From contig NC_081405.1 in NCBI RefSeq assembly GCF_030272615.1, positions 473,050,008-473,114,007 on the forward strand: 64,000 bases of DNA, read 5' to 3'. Source of the stretch: Cryptomeria japonica. Lineage: Eukaryota; Streptophyta; Pinopsida; Cupressales; Cupressaceae. The translations under genes were made by a program, and so were the position numbers. The notes beneath the pieces were generated by a model, which made no database searches, was not told the origin of the DNA, and saw only the letters and a program-made list of their open reading frames with translations. This document shows positions 9,722-21,910 of this stretch, piece by piece; position 1 is the first letter of the stretch; every line of letters begins with the position of its first letter.

Positions 9722-10559
9722 AACTTAATAATATGACCACTTTTAATGAGGAATTAGACCCTCAATGGGTCAAACCACTTAGGGGAAGTATTTTTTTAAT
9801 AAAAATAAACATTTTAACATGTTTTATGATGCCAAAAGTTCAACCCTAAAGCCAAATTCGAATTTAGGGTTTGAGGAATGTTAAAAGAGCATTTGAGAGT
9901 TCATTTGTGCATTATGTTTTGATGAATTTTTGGAGAATCCTACTTTCAGCAGGTTTGCGGCAATTTGGCAGAATTCTGGAGCAGATTTGAAGACGAAAAC
10001 CTTCAAATTGCAGGTGTAGGACAAAAACCCTTCCACCTATCATGATATTGATCTTCATTGGAGGCTCTTTTCAGGTCATTGGGGCCAAATTTTAGAGCAA
10101 ATCAGAGAATTCAGCTTCACAGGGGAATAAATTTCAGATTTGAGCAGAGAGGTCACAATTCCAAGCAAGTTTGTAACCCCAATCAGCAGATTGTACCTTT
10201 CCCAGGCTAGCTGTACCACCAAATCTTGCCTATAGTTTTCAATATAATAAAATAAGGGGTTTAACGGTAGTATTTCTGTTCAAAATTTATTGTTAGCAGT
10301 AAATAAGAAGAATCCCGATGTTTATTTGGTGAAATTGGTTCATTCTGGAGCTACACGAGAAAATTAGTGGGTAGCGTTGTCCATATTTTTGTATTCACAA
10401 AAATAGACAATGAAAATTTTACTCTGAGGCAAATTTTGCTTCGCCCTTGGATTGGCTTAATCCTCAGTCCATCCTTGATCCATGTTTCAAATTTCATTGC
10501 ATTCTGAGTTCGTTTGCTATATTTTTTCTTCAATTTCAGATTTTTTCTTCCTGACCACA
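9722..10559. other. Resumption of the Copia-1 target sequence; non-coding
   Basis: No coding relic seen. It should join to the sequence ending at 2534 when Copia-1 is removed. Confidence 0.4.
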
Positions 10560-11901
10560 GGTGAAAATTTTTCCTTTGATTGCAAGTTTTATTTTTCTTT
10601 TGTTTTAGTGTTGTAGGGAAATTTTAAAACAATTACAAGTGCACTTCATTTAAAACTTGTCACTTGTAACTTACTTTTTATTTCCCTCTTGTTTTTTATG
10701 TCTTTTAACTTGTTGTAGGAACTTTTTGGACAAATTACAAGTGAATTTAAAATTATAAGTTTAAAAAGAACTTGTAATTTCTTTCAAAAGTTCCTACTTA
10801 AGTGATTTTGAGATGTAAAAGGGATTTTATTTCCCTATTATTTGTTTTAATGTTTTTGGTCATTTGCAAAGGGGATTTTATTTCCCTATTACAAGTTATT
10901 TTGACATGTCTCCTTGTCTTTTGTTCTTGCAAACCTGAATTTGCTTGGGAGATGAAAAAAGTGAGCAAATTAAAAGATGTAAAGGGGTTTTAGAAACCCG
11001 ATTACATGTCTATTACAAAGCATTTTAAACTTGTTTCTTTTCCTCAAGAACCTGACTTGCTCTTCTCTCTTTAGAGTTCGATTTTGCCACAACTTCTAAC
11101 TGATTTTGGTGGAGGAATCTATGGGATGAGGGGGCATTTTGAATTCAATATGAATTTGATGCTTTTAGAAACACGTTGCAGCTTGTATGGTTGCCATTGC
11201 ATTGTTCTTTGACTGCATTTTTATCTTCATTAGCCGTTTTTTGAAATGCCATGATTTGGAGTTTTGGTTCCTATTCTTCCTACGTAGGTTTTCCATGAGG
11301 TTTTGACCTATTCTTCCTCCATATTGAAAGCTGTTTTGGCTGCAATTTTGTTTCTCCTCGGATGTGGCTAGGGTTTCAACGATTTTGTTTTGCCTTCTAT
11401 TTAAGGAGTTGATTGTTTCTTCCAAAGTTATTCCATCTCTTTGGAGGGCATCTTGATCAAGCAAGGTATGTTTTTTCTGTTTTGTCTTTATTTTATTTCT
11501 GTTGTTTTGAAATTCCTTGATTGATCATGATCGATGTTTGTGTTGTTCTTCTTCATTTTGGGTTTGAGAGAGATCTTCCCATTTCTATCCAAGTTTTGAA
11601 TGTAATTTAAGGATTGCATTGTCTTTCCCCTTCCATTTTTCCCTCTTTACTTGCATTTGGGTTTTTAAAATTCGTTTGCAAGTAAGATGAAAGAGTGAGT
11701 TTTCCCCCTTTGGCTGAAAAGACTTCATCATCTTTTGCCAAAAGTTCAAGTTTCAAAGTTGTAAAAGCTTGTCTTTCCAATTTTGGGTTTTAAAAACCTG
11801 ATTACAAGTGAAGATTTCTCCCATTCACTTGAGGTTAAAATGAAGATGATCTTCCAAAATTCTTTCCTTATTAATCTACTTTCATTACCTTTGTTCACAC
11901 A
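10560..11901 (+). other. Leader-like sequence rich in ACTTGTAAT/ATTACAAGT
   Basis: Repeated words such as ATTACAAGT, ACTTGTAA and GGGATTTTATTTCCC. The part 11600-11870, with CTTGCATTTGGGTTTTTAAAA, resembles 15740-15800 just upstream of element A, and the ACTTGTAAT vocabulary recurs after element A at 19300-19430. I infer this is the upstream leader or LTR area of element A, split by the insertion at 11907-15690. No ORF with recognisable homology. Confidence 0.4.
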
Positions 11902-11906
11902 TTCCA

Positions 11907-14900
11907 TGTAATGCCCCGCCAGGAACCCTAAAGGAAACAACACAACTAGGCAACTAAAGGGTTAAATCATTTTTTTTTAAAGACTAAGTGCACTAACTAT
12001 AACCATTGCACGTTTAATAACACAACAGAAGTCTAACATCTGATTTCCTAAGGGTTACCAACGAAGATTAATTCATAGATTACATTAACACCATAGTTAA
12101 TCCAATTGTCCATTTACTTAGATAAATTAAATACTTAAGTTCACAACTACACATATATCTAAATCTTCATAATGAAAGAAATCAAAGTATTCCAATGCAT
12201 TTAATTATCCATATTTCATTTATACATAAGATCAAAACAACTAAATCAACATACATTCCACTGACATAATATTACAATATCCATAGCTACATGGCTTCCA
12301 ATGATGCCATAGATTACAAAGTTACACTATCAAGGTTACATAAAAGTCTGATACAATGACCACAAGGTCGCAACTGAACAATGATCTCGAACAAGAGTTG
12401 GTACATAAACCACGAACCAAAAAACACCAGCGAAGCCTTTCCTCACCTGAAGATACAATCCAGAACATCCGATGGGAAGTGGCACTACCACCCGACCATG
12501 TGATCCCGAAATGGAACCACCCCACCGTGCTAGGAGATAGTAGAAAACCCTCAAGCAAGCAAAGTAAGACAAGTACGAAAGGACTACAAGACTCCGCAAA
12601 CATCCATGTAACTCAACTCACAAAACACAAGTGACTCTAAGGAGAGAGTGTCATCGCATGTCTTATGGTAGATACCATGGTACAACCTCCATAGGTCCCG
12701 GCCCCCATCCTAGGTTTCTCCTGGTAACCTCTCCCGAGCCTGCGGTTCCAGCTAAGTCTCATGCGGACCCTACCAATCCTTTCGTGAAGACAAGGTGGTA
12801 AGTTTGCCATTCCAGGCCTTCTCGTAGCATTATGAGCCCTGTACTAGCACTACACCTATGCACGGGGTACATTATCTTAATTAATATTTATCTCACTCCC
12901 CCCCAATATATTATTAGGTTATCACTTTTTAACTGACTTTCGACGGGTTATCCTGTCATCCACTTCGGGCACCGCCCCCGCTCGAAAGCCACTCTCTCTC
13001 ATAGGACACTAACAGGAAATCTCTCTCTCTACGAGAACTCTATGGCGAAACAGACAACCATAAACAATCTTGACAAAGCACAGGTGAAGGATACATAATC
13101 ACTAACCCAAGATTGACCATTTGGACAAACACACACAATGACTCACATCAATAAGGTTTTACAACAACACCTGACCAAGGAGAAATAATAACATAGGACA
13201 CAACGACAAATCAACCAAAATTGCAATGAAATTAAGCTTGACTAAGAACACAATATACGCAAGATCCTATTACAAGCAATCTTTCCTTAAAAACAGTCAA
13301 AAGCATAAATAACAAGCAATTTAAGAATTTCCAGATAACAAGAATTTACAACCATTTAATACATAAACTTGTCATTTGTCCAATAAAGTTAAATAAATTC
13401 ACATATGAATTAATCTCCTAATGTATTTCCAACATGAATATCGAATTTAAAATTATAAGCTTTTTTTTTTCTAAAATTACTAAATTCTAAATTCTTTATT
13501 CATATAACAAAATTTTTTAAATTGATAATTAAAAATAAAACAAATATATATATATAACACATTTATAATTATTTAATTATTATTTATTTAAAAAAAAAAA
13601 ACTAAATAACAAATAAAATTTAAAAATTAAAATTAAATTAATTTTAAAAAAATAAAATAAAATAAAAAAATAACAAACTAACTACCCTAGGGTAGCGGTG
13701 CCACCATATGGCAGCCAACGCTACCCTTGGGTAGTGCTGCTGCCCTATGGCAGCAGCTGCTACATTTGAGTACTGCTGCTGCCCTAAGGCAACAGCCGCT
13801 ACCCTTGGGTAGGGTAGCGCTGCTGCCCTATGGCAGCAGCCGCTACCCTTGGGTAGCGCTGGGCAGCAGCCACTACCTAAGGTAATTGCTGCGTGGGTAG
13901 AGGCATAGCCTCCCCACATTTTTTAATATTAATTTTTTTTTATATATATTTTTTTAAAGCATTAAAAATAAATTCCCCATTTACTAAAAATTTCTGACAG
14001 CAAAAACATAAATTTCCCCATATCAATAAAATTCATTTCACAGAATTTTATTCTAATTATATATTTTTTTAAAATTTCAGATAATCCAATAAATTTAATT
14101 CCCAATTAAATTTATTTCTAAAGTAATCATATAATTTCACAGAGACGCCATTATTTAAAAGACTATTTAAACAAGAGAGAATAATTTCCCTCGTAAATAC
14201 TATTTCTCTCAACTTCTGCAATTTTTCACGCAATCATGAGGATCTTGACTATTTTTTTTTCTCCATAATAATTTTTCCTAATTTTCTCCAAATTTTAATC
14301 TAAAAATACCCAGAAAATAACTTCTTTTCATAGGCCAAAAATTAACTTTAGGAATGGACTTTAGCCAAGAACAAGAAATAATCAGACAGGATTTTAGATT
14401 TGACAAACATCTTAACACACACATCATTCAGAAAGAAGAAAGAAATAAAATATTTTTTTAAAACAACAATCAAAAGAAGCCATCCAACCTGGTATAGCTT
14501 TCCTGGAAGAAATCTGTAGAAGAGCTCTAATCCTTTCAACAAGCTTCCAAATAAATTTCTTCACCTAAATCCTTGACCTGTTTCCTGTGTGTCCCTAAAA
14601 TAAAGACCTATTCCCCTTTTTAAACTAAAATTCTAGGTTCAATAGCTTTTTCTCAAAAACCTAAATTTAGAATAAAAGTAATTTTATTTTATTTTCTAAT
14701 TTTATAACAAAAGATAAGCTAACATGCAATAATTAAAAATCATTATTCTTTCTTTTCTTTTCCCGTGCAAATTAATTAATTTTCAAAATAAATAATTAAA
14801 ACAATACTTTAATTCTAATTAATTCTTTTATTCATTCATTTATTTATCCTTTTATTTATTTATTTATTTAAAATTCTAGGAAACAATAAATATAATTAAT

Positions 14901-15690
14901 CTAATTAATTTTTCCACTAAAATTCCAATAAAATATATTTCTAATATCATGCAGCTTGCAACTTAATTTAATTATTTCTTTTAATTAATTAAATTTATAA
15001 TCTCAATGCATAAACAATTCAACTATGAGACAATTCCATAAACTTAATTAATTAATTAATTCAAATCCACAAAAACACACAACTGAGCAAATCAAAGCAA
15101 AGACTCATAAGAAGATCAAACGACAAAATACGAAGGCCGAACTAATTGACAGGATGACCAGCTGACGACACTCACACGAGTGTAACTGAGTAAAATAGGG
15201 TCAACTACTATCTCCTCCACTTCCATCAGAAAATATAAGGCACGCTCAGACCTGTGAAGCCAGGTGGAGACGATACCCCGTACCTGCCCGATATTTGTAC
15301 CTGCAATATCCTGCATCACCGAACCACACATGCAAATATACAATATAGAAAACACGGCATACACACTGATGAAGGAGAATCGCGACGTTCCCTGTCTCAC
15401 CGAAATGAGTGAAAGAAAATCGTCCCCTTGCATCCAATACACTCGTAGACACACAACATGTAATTACACATTGCATAGATAAAGTAAAGTGTCAGTACAT
15501 AGTAATAATCCATAAAATGCTATAAATCACAAGTACTGAAATACTGCAAATAAATTATGCATATCATATCCAGATAAAGCATGAAATAATGTCATAAAAA
15601 TCTGAATAACACATCATGGTAATGTATCTTCTGAAAACAAATAATAATAAAATATGAGTCTAAAGAGTTCAAATGAGTAGGGGTAGTACA
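11907..15690. mobile_element. TG...CA insertion of 3784 bp with 5-bp target duplication; possible solo LTR
   Basis: It begins TGTAATGCCCCGCCAGGAAC, ends GGGGTAGTACA, and is flanked by TTCCA at 11902-11906 and 15691-15695. The TGTA...TACA ends and 5-bp duplication are those of an LTR unit. No second copy of the TGTAATGCCCC start was found inside, and no gag or pol relic, so a long solo LTR is the simplest reading. A non-autonomous element with unrecognised LTRs remains possible. Most of 13440-15060 is very AT-rich, with one GC-rich island. The overlapping ORFs on both strands near 12322-12634 match no family I know. Confidence 0.55.
13684..13915. repeat. GC-rich short palindromic repeat island in AT-rich DNA
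   Basis: Alternating GCTACCCTTGGGTAGCG and GCTGCTGCCCTATGGCAGCAG units, each itself near-palindromic, repeat four to five times with variation. The flanks are almost pure A/T. One open frame crosses it only because the unit has few stops. Confidence 0.8.
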
Positions 15691-15695
15691 TTCCA

Positions 15696-16013
15696 TTCCC
15701 ATTCTCTTTTCCATGTCAAAATTCCATTTTTCACACATCCTTCCATTTTTCTTATTACAAGTATACTTGCATTTTGGTTTTAAAAACCCGATTGCGAATA
15801 TGTCCTACCCCACTTGCATACTTGTAACACATCTCCCAAGATCCAAAATTGACCAAAAGCCAAGTTTCAAGTGTTCCTATTTATTCACCATTTTCCTCTC
15901 AAGAGGGATAGAGTTTTTTCCCATTGAAAAGAAGAAATTTTTTTCATTCGGCTGATCTTGATGTTGCTTTGACACTTCTAGATCTTCGTCGCATCGTGCC
16001 AGGCTCTTGTTCA
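15696..16013 (+). other. Leader of element A
   Basis: Non-coding sequence with CTTGCATTTTGGTTTTAAAAACCC, related to 11640-11870. It precedes the likely ATG at 16014. An open frame extends upstream to 15924 but only from TTG. Confidence 0.4.
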
Positions 16014-19000
16014 ATGACTGATTTACCGTCATCTTCCTCTCAAAATAAGATGAAGTATAAATATGATAAGTACCAAAATGAGATCTCTCCATCCCAAGTT
16101 TCCACTCCCATGGAGCACATCAAAGATACGGAAATAGGGCATGTTGATATGTCAGAGTTCGTTAAACGGGTGGAGGATCCCAAGGATAGCAATATGCAAG
16201 GCCTGTTGGACAGCCACATTCACCATGCTTCTTCCTTTCCAGTGGCTGCCTTAGAACCTGAGTTCGTTCTTGCTTGTGCCAATCATTTTGTCAAAGAAAC
16301 AAGAACTATTAGGAATGATGATGGGGAAGTGATAATCCGTCTTGATGCGGACACTATTGAGAAGGTTTTCAGAATACCACCAGCACCTGTGTACATAGAG
16401 ATCTCCAAAGACATTGCTGCTGAGCACTATGCTTCAAGAGAAAAGGATTGCAAACGCCATATCAATAGATGGATCAGTAAGCCACGAGTTGTTTTTACAA
16501 GGTGGACAAAGTTGTACCATAGTAATTTCAAGTGGGAAATTAGAGACACAATCACTCTTCTCAGCAGGATGATGGGTTTAGAACATTCTAATGTTTATGA
16601 ACCATGGATGTATAAGTTCATCATGCTCATAAGGCAGTCTCAACACATCTCTTGGGGCGAAATCATCAGTGATACCCTTTGTGAACAACTTGCAGCAGTT
16701 CCTTCCACCATGACGTTCTACATGAACTCATATGTGGTGTATATAGCAGCATCACTCAGACACTTCCCTGGTCTTTCTACCAAGGGTGATCACTCACTTA
16801 TACCAGTGTGGTATTACTATGACCAATTGCTTTTGAGACCCAGTAGATTGCACTTCAGGAGGGTCTAGGATGCCTTCTTTGGTCATTATATGTGCCTGTT
16901 TGATAAGACATTGAAAAACAAAAGAGTGTCAGATGCCACCTGGGAGAAGGTGAATGAATATGGCTGCTTATTCCTTCAATTCCCAACTTTCACTTACATG
17001 AGAGTTGGATGTTATGGCGGCCAACCATATATGCTTCCTAGATATCCAACTGATAAGATCATTCTTATGGAGTTGGGAAGACAGATCATGGCTATTCATG
17101 CACATCAATCTGTGAAACATAAGGTTGGAAGGGGAATTTCTACAAATAACGCTGTTGGAGTGCTCTACCACTGAGCTACTGGCCCTTCTTGGACCAGTCC
17201 ATCGTCGGTCCAGGTGTGGCTTATTTCCAACACCAACAACCTGAACTTGGTAAACATTCCTGAAGGAATGATTGCTGATGGAGAGATACTTGATCCTGAA
17301 TATGATGAAAAGAGAGTTGATGAAGCACCACTTCCATCAATTCAATTGTCGCATAAGGAATGCACTTCCATTCTTGATAGATTTCAGCCTATCTTAGTTA
17401 ACACCAATACTTGGCTCAAGGGTAACGGTGTTAGACTCCTTAAGATCAAGGTTGGAAAAGAAGATGATTCTACAGGACCTGTCAGACTCAAGTCTGAAAT
17501 CAAAGTAGACAACAAGGAAGGTGCATCATCTTCAAGCGCAAGAATCAAGTTGAAGGTTAGCAGAGCAATGGAACTACCTCCTGAAGAAGTGATAGTTCGA
17601 GGGAAAGAAAAGCCTCGGATTCATATTCATGTAATTGATGCTGAAGATCGAGAGGAGGAACTACAATCAGATAATGCTCCCGAGTCACCCATTTCGGAGT
17701 CACCTCATGAAGTTCTCCCTCAAATTCCTCTAGAATTACCTATGGCTTCTCTTGACGTGAATGTGGATGCTTTTTCCACTATTCATATTGTTCTTGTTTC
17801 AGTGGGTCAATCTCCTCAGGGAGTCATTCCGATTTCAGCAGCAGAGCCATCTCTTGATCATCCTCAAGGGAATTTGATGAATATCTTTGAGGATAATCCT
17901 GCATGTGCCCCTTTGTCAGAGATTGATACTTCTGCTTCTAGTTTTGATGAGTTCATGATGCAGTCATCAGGACCTTTGGTTAATGAGTAGTCTATAGTTG
18001 CTGTTCAAACAGTAACTTCTTCCAGGATGACGACTGTTGTTCAAACAGAAACTGCTTCTCCCTCACTTTCAGCCATTGCTCAAGGAGAATCGATGGCTTT
18101 ACCTCCATGGCTTAGTTTTTTACACCTAAAAGAAAGAAGCAAGAAATCTCTTCTGACATCTTTGATTTGCAACATCTCAAGCAATCAAAACCCAAGGTTG
18201 CCAAAAGGGCTAAGACGATTTCAAGGGTAACAGTTGATAGTAACAAGATGAAGGTGGCTGAAATTGTTGAGCCAATTGTAGACAAGCCACATGAAGAGAT
18301 GCAAGCTGCTGATTACAGAATCACAAGGGTGGAGTTGAGCAAACAAACGCATGAAGTGGTCAGACATGATGCTCAGCATTCTGTAGCCTCATTGGTGCAG
18401 CGGTATGATGAACTTCTAGAAAAGAAGGATAAGCTAGAAGAGGAAAATGTGCAACTTGTTGCTGCAATTCAAAGGATCACCAAGTCTTCTAATGAAGGGG
18501 ACAATCCTTTAACTTCGTCAAATGCAAAAAAATCAGTCCAAGGAGTTGAAAGAGTTGCTCAAAAGGTACAAGCGCTGGATTCTTGGGTAAATCAACTTCA
18601 GGATTTATGTACTCAAGTATTGAAATATGTGTACCAAATGATGATCAAGTTGGAGACCATTGAAGAAAAATTGAACCAAGCTTCTGATGTTTTCAAACAG
18701 AACCTGGAATGGGTTGAGGCAATTTGACGGTTTGGCACAAGATGCCTCAAGAAAAGTTGAATGTTCTCCAAGAACATGACATTATTCCTTCAAGAGTGAT
18801 GTACCTAGAATTTAAAGAGCTTTTGGAAAACAAAGTCCTTGTTCTCAAGTCACTCATTGAGGATATTGATGATGCCACAAAATTACGTACTGAAGCGTTG
18901 CGAGATGTTGTTTCTTAATGTGAGAAAGCCTCTTGTAATATTATGGATCAGAATGGGGAATTGTTGCTAGAAGAGGAAGTTCTCTCAGATCTACAGATGA

Positions 19001-19248
19001 AGATTCACTATGAATGGAGTAACGAACAATTTTCAGCTGTATCAATTCAAGCTTTGGTGAAATACCAAATCTTATTGCAGGAAATCTAGTCGTCTCTTGA
19101 GAAGAATAACATCATAATTTTTCGTTGCAGCGATGTTGTTGTGAAAACCATGATCGTTGCAAAGAATACTCACGAACGGAATGCTGATAAATTGCAAATG
19201 ATCATCCAGAAGTTTGAAGGGTTCATGGCCAAATATGTTGTAACATAA
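16014..19248 (+). pseudogene. Element A: long gag-like protein of an unrecognised family
   Basis: I do not recognise this family. The ATG at 16014 starts MTDLPSSSSQNKMKYKYDKY. Residues about 80-270 form a globular domain shared with element B: ACANHFVKETRTI, DTIEKVFRIPP, FKWEIRDTITLLSRMMG, then FPTFTYMRVG, QPYMLPRYPTDKI. The second half is hydrophilic and rich in Ser, Glu and Lys, with coiled coil (for example YDELLEKKDKLEEENVQLV near 18400). TAG at 16866, TGA at 17172 and TAG at 17988, plus frameshifts near 17240, 18170 and 18720, and stops at 18916 and 19087, break a frame of about 1080 codons ending at TAA 19246-19248. No protease, RT or integrase follows, so it is probably a non-autonomous LTR element's gag-like product. 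Confidence 0.7.
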
Positions 19249-19259
19249 GTGTTTTTCAA

Positions 19260-20318
19260 CACTTAGTTGTAGTCTCAAAGTTGTAATTTTAGTTTTGTAG
19301 TTTCCTTGTTCACAAGTTTACTTGTGAAAGAAAGCAATTTTGTAAATTGCAAGCTAAGTCATTACTTGCATTTTTGTAATTACAAGTTGGCTGATTACAA
19401 GTCAAATCAAAATAGAACTTGTAATTTTGAATAAGTCTTAGTAGTTGAATAAGTCATGTGGTTGAGAGAATTTCTCAAGTTAGTTGAGATCCTCCCACCT
19501 TTTTCTCAAGACTTCTCTCTTATAAATACTTGAGGGGGTCTATTGTAATCTTTATCTTTTGAAAAACAAGCAAGTAAAATCTGCTAAAATTTGCATCAAG
19601 AAAGACTTTGTGCTTTTTATATGTAAATTGAAGTTGAAAGAAATAGAAGGAGATTGCTCAAGGATTGAGACTTTGTGCTAAATATCTTGAGCTTGTGTTC
19701 AATATTATCTTTCTTGCTTGTGTTTCTATAAGAGCTTAATCAATTTTGACTTGTAGACTTTGTGTTGCAAGTATTGGAGATTATTATCAGTTAGATTAGA
19801 TATTCTATTGAGAGAAGCTGTAGGACTTTGTGTCTACACTTGTTCTTGAGAGAAAGTAGAAGTAGATTTTGTGATAAGAAATAGCTGAGAGACTTTTAGC
19901 TCACACTGGTTCTTGTTGTTTTATGTAGAGAAGAATAAGATATTTCAGACTTTGTGCTGCCATACTTTGTTCTTGTTATCATTAATTTATAAAAGGGTAG
20001 ATAGGACTTCACATATTCAAGACTTTGATCTTGATATTGCTGTCTCGTCCTGAAGGAAGTGACGGAAGTCTTTGTCCTTTCAGGAAACTTCATTTCCTTT
20101 CTCTCACTTTGTTTTATAAGTTGTTACTGCTGTAATTTTCAATTGCTACTTTTCTGTGAAGAGAAAAATATATAGTTTTTCTTGAAGGAAGAAGAAAAAA
20201 CTGTTGTCTCATCCGTTTTTAGTTTAAGAATAGTTTATAGGTAGGGGGAGGCTTCCCTTAATTAGGAGAGTATCATACTCACACGTTGTGGCTGAAACCA
20301 CAATTTTGTACATTCCCC
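19260..20318 (+). repeat. Element A 3' LTR-like region with GACTTTGTGCTGC-type repeats
   Basis: It follows the element A stop. It contains a TATA box (TATAAATA, 19521-19528) and then about eight AGACTTTGTGCT-like words at roughly 60-75 bp spacing (19606, 19669, 19755, 19823, 19947, 20020, 20068). It ends in a segment closely matching 39870-40158: GAGAGTATCATACTCACAC, then GTGGCTGAAACCACAATTTT, then CATTCCC. The start boundary is uncertain. Confidence 0.6.
19521..19528 (+). promoter_or_regulatory. TATA box of the element A LTR
   Basis: TATAAATA in a pyrimidine-rich setting, followed by TTGAGGGGGTCTATTG about 10 bp on. This is the layout of a pol II LTR promoter. Activity is inferred. Confidence 0.5.
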
Positions 20319-20814
20319 AGGTGTACAAAATTTTCAACCAACAGGTAGGAAGCACACCAAATTGGAGTCTCTCCTGGGAATAGTTCTGGAATTGCATTGG
20401 AATCAGGATTTCTTCACAAATTTGTTTTAGATAATTATTTAGTAGGTGAATAAAGCTCATTGGAGCCATTAGTTGCAGCTGGAGGTGTTTCATTCAATCT
20501 TTCCACTTGTTCAGGCCAATAAATCACCTTCAATTCCCAGCACTGGACTCCTGGTAGGCCATTATTGGCTTGGGTTGTTAAAAATAATCATTTATTTCCA
20601 TTTGTTCTTTGCTGATAAATAAAATTAGAAGTCTGAAATTCATTTTCAGTCAATTATTTTATGTATTGCTTTGGTTATTCATTTTGCATTGTCAAATTCC
20701 AAAAGTCAATAACACACAAGTTATCCTAAAAAACTGAAATTGCATTAAAAAAATCAAATTCCAACCGCTGGTCAAAGAAATCAGATTCTGAAAAACATAT
20801 TAGATTATTCCAAT
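20319..20814. other. No recognised feature
   Basis: Flank between the element A LTR and the hAT relic; no homology recognised. Confidence 0.4.
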
Positions 20815-21482
20815 CAGCATTCGACATCTTTCATAATGTGGAATATGTTTTGAATTTCACTGAGCCCATCATGAGCATGATTAGGTATGCTGATACTGAT
20901 TGCCCATGTTTGGGTGAGATTTATGATGGCATGGATTGCATGGTGGAGAAAATAAGAGAAGTAATAAAAAGAAAAGTAAATGACCCAATGGAAGCATTTT
21001 TCAAAGTTGTGTAGAATATTGTTGTTGACCGTTGGAACAAGGTGACCACCCCCTTACATCTCTTAGCATTTGCTCTGACGCCAAATTTTATAGTGCAAAG
21101 ATGCTTGCAACACCAAGGAGGGTACCACCATATAGAGATGCAGAGGTTGCTTCTGGCTATATGTGATCGTTTGGGTGCAAAGAGAGCTGAGGATTTGGTC
21201 TACGCACACTCCAACCTTCGTTTTTTGTCACATAAGGACCCTGAATATAGTGTGGGTTCAACAAGGAATTGGGATCTAGCCCCTGAGTGTGGTGATTTAG
21301 ATGCTACAGTTGCACAACTTGCCCAAGTCTCTATAGATGAGGCAGCTATGGAACTTGAGAGAGACATGGCTAGTGGGAGTAACATTCCAATTGGTAGTGG
21401 TTCAATGGATGCTGAATTTGAACCACTTGATGACCTTGGGCTTGGGTTGGATGCTTTAGATGAAGATGAATATGGAGTTTAA
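20815..21482 (+). pseudogene. hAT transposase relic, C-terminal half
   Basis: The frame reads VLNFTEPIMSMIRYADTDCP, CLGEIYDGMDCMVEKIREVI, a TAG near 21012, then VDRWNKVTTPLHLLAFALTP. These are the block between the DUF659-type core and the C-terminal dimerisation region of plant hAT transposases. Near 21110 a second frame (PPYRDAEVASGYM) carries the expected continuation, so at least two frameshifts are present. The tail RAEDLVYAHSNLRFLS and an acidic C-terminus end at TAA 21480. Transposase cuts and pastes the element; this copy lacks its N-terminal half and is dead. It is distinct in sequence from the copy at 24837-27336. Confidence 0.85.
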
Positions 21483-21779
21483 ATCCCATAGATGGCTTGT
21501 AATTTGAATTTTTATTGTGTCATGACATTTTCACATTTTGAAACTTCAATCAGTTGAAAATTGAATATTATTTTTTTTTTGCAAATTATGAATATGATAT
21601 TAGTTATTACATTTACGATATATGAATATTTATTGGCATTGACAATTATGGATTTATGATTTATGTATGGAAAGTCACATTGTATATTTCATATATGTAT
21701 GGATTGTATCATTGTAAATTGTAATAATCAATAATGGTAGTGATAGTTTATAAATTATATAATTATATTTTATAATTTT

Positions 21780-21905
21780 GATGCTTGAACATACATATAT
21801 ATACACGGACATACTTGTATCCGTACCCAAGGAGTTTTTTTTTGTCGAATCCACAAATCCGTACCCGATTCTGTATCCGTATCCGTATCCGTACTCAAAT
21901 TGGTA
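21780..21905 (+). repeat. Probable hAT subterminal repeat with CCGTATCCGTATCCGTATCC
   Basis: Iterated CCGTATCCGTA words about 300 bp beyond the transposase stop, with related CCGTACCC upstream at about 21825. Subterminal short-motif arrays of this kind flank hAT elements and bind transposase. The exact end and target duplication were not established. Confidence 0.5.
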
Positions 21906-21910
21906 ACTTA

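Noticed and set aside
12322-12634. Overlapping ORFs on both strands
   Set aside because: No recognisable domain, and opposing frames are open over the same bases; treated as chance.
15116-15482. Overlapping ORFs on both strands
   Set aside because: No domain recognised, three frames open over the same bases, inside the TG...CA unit.
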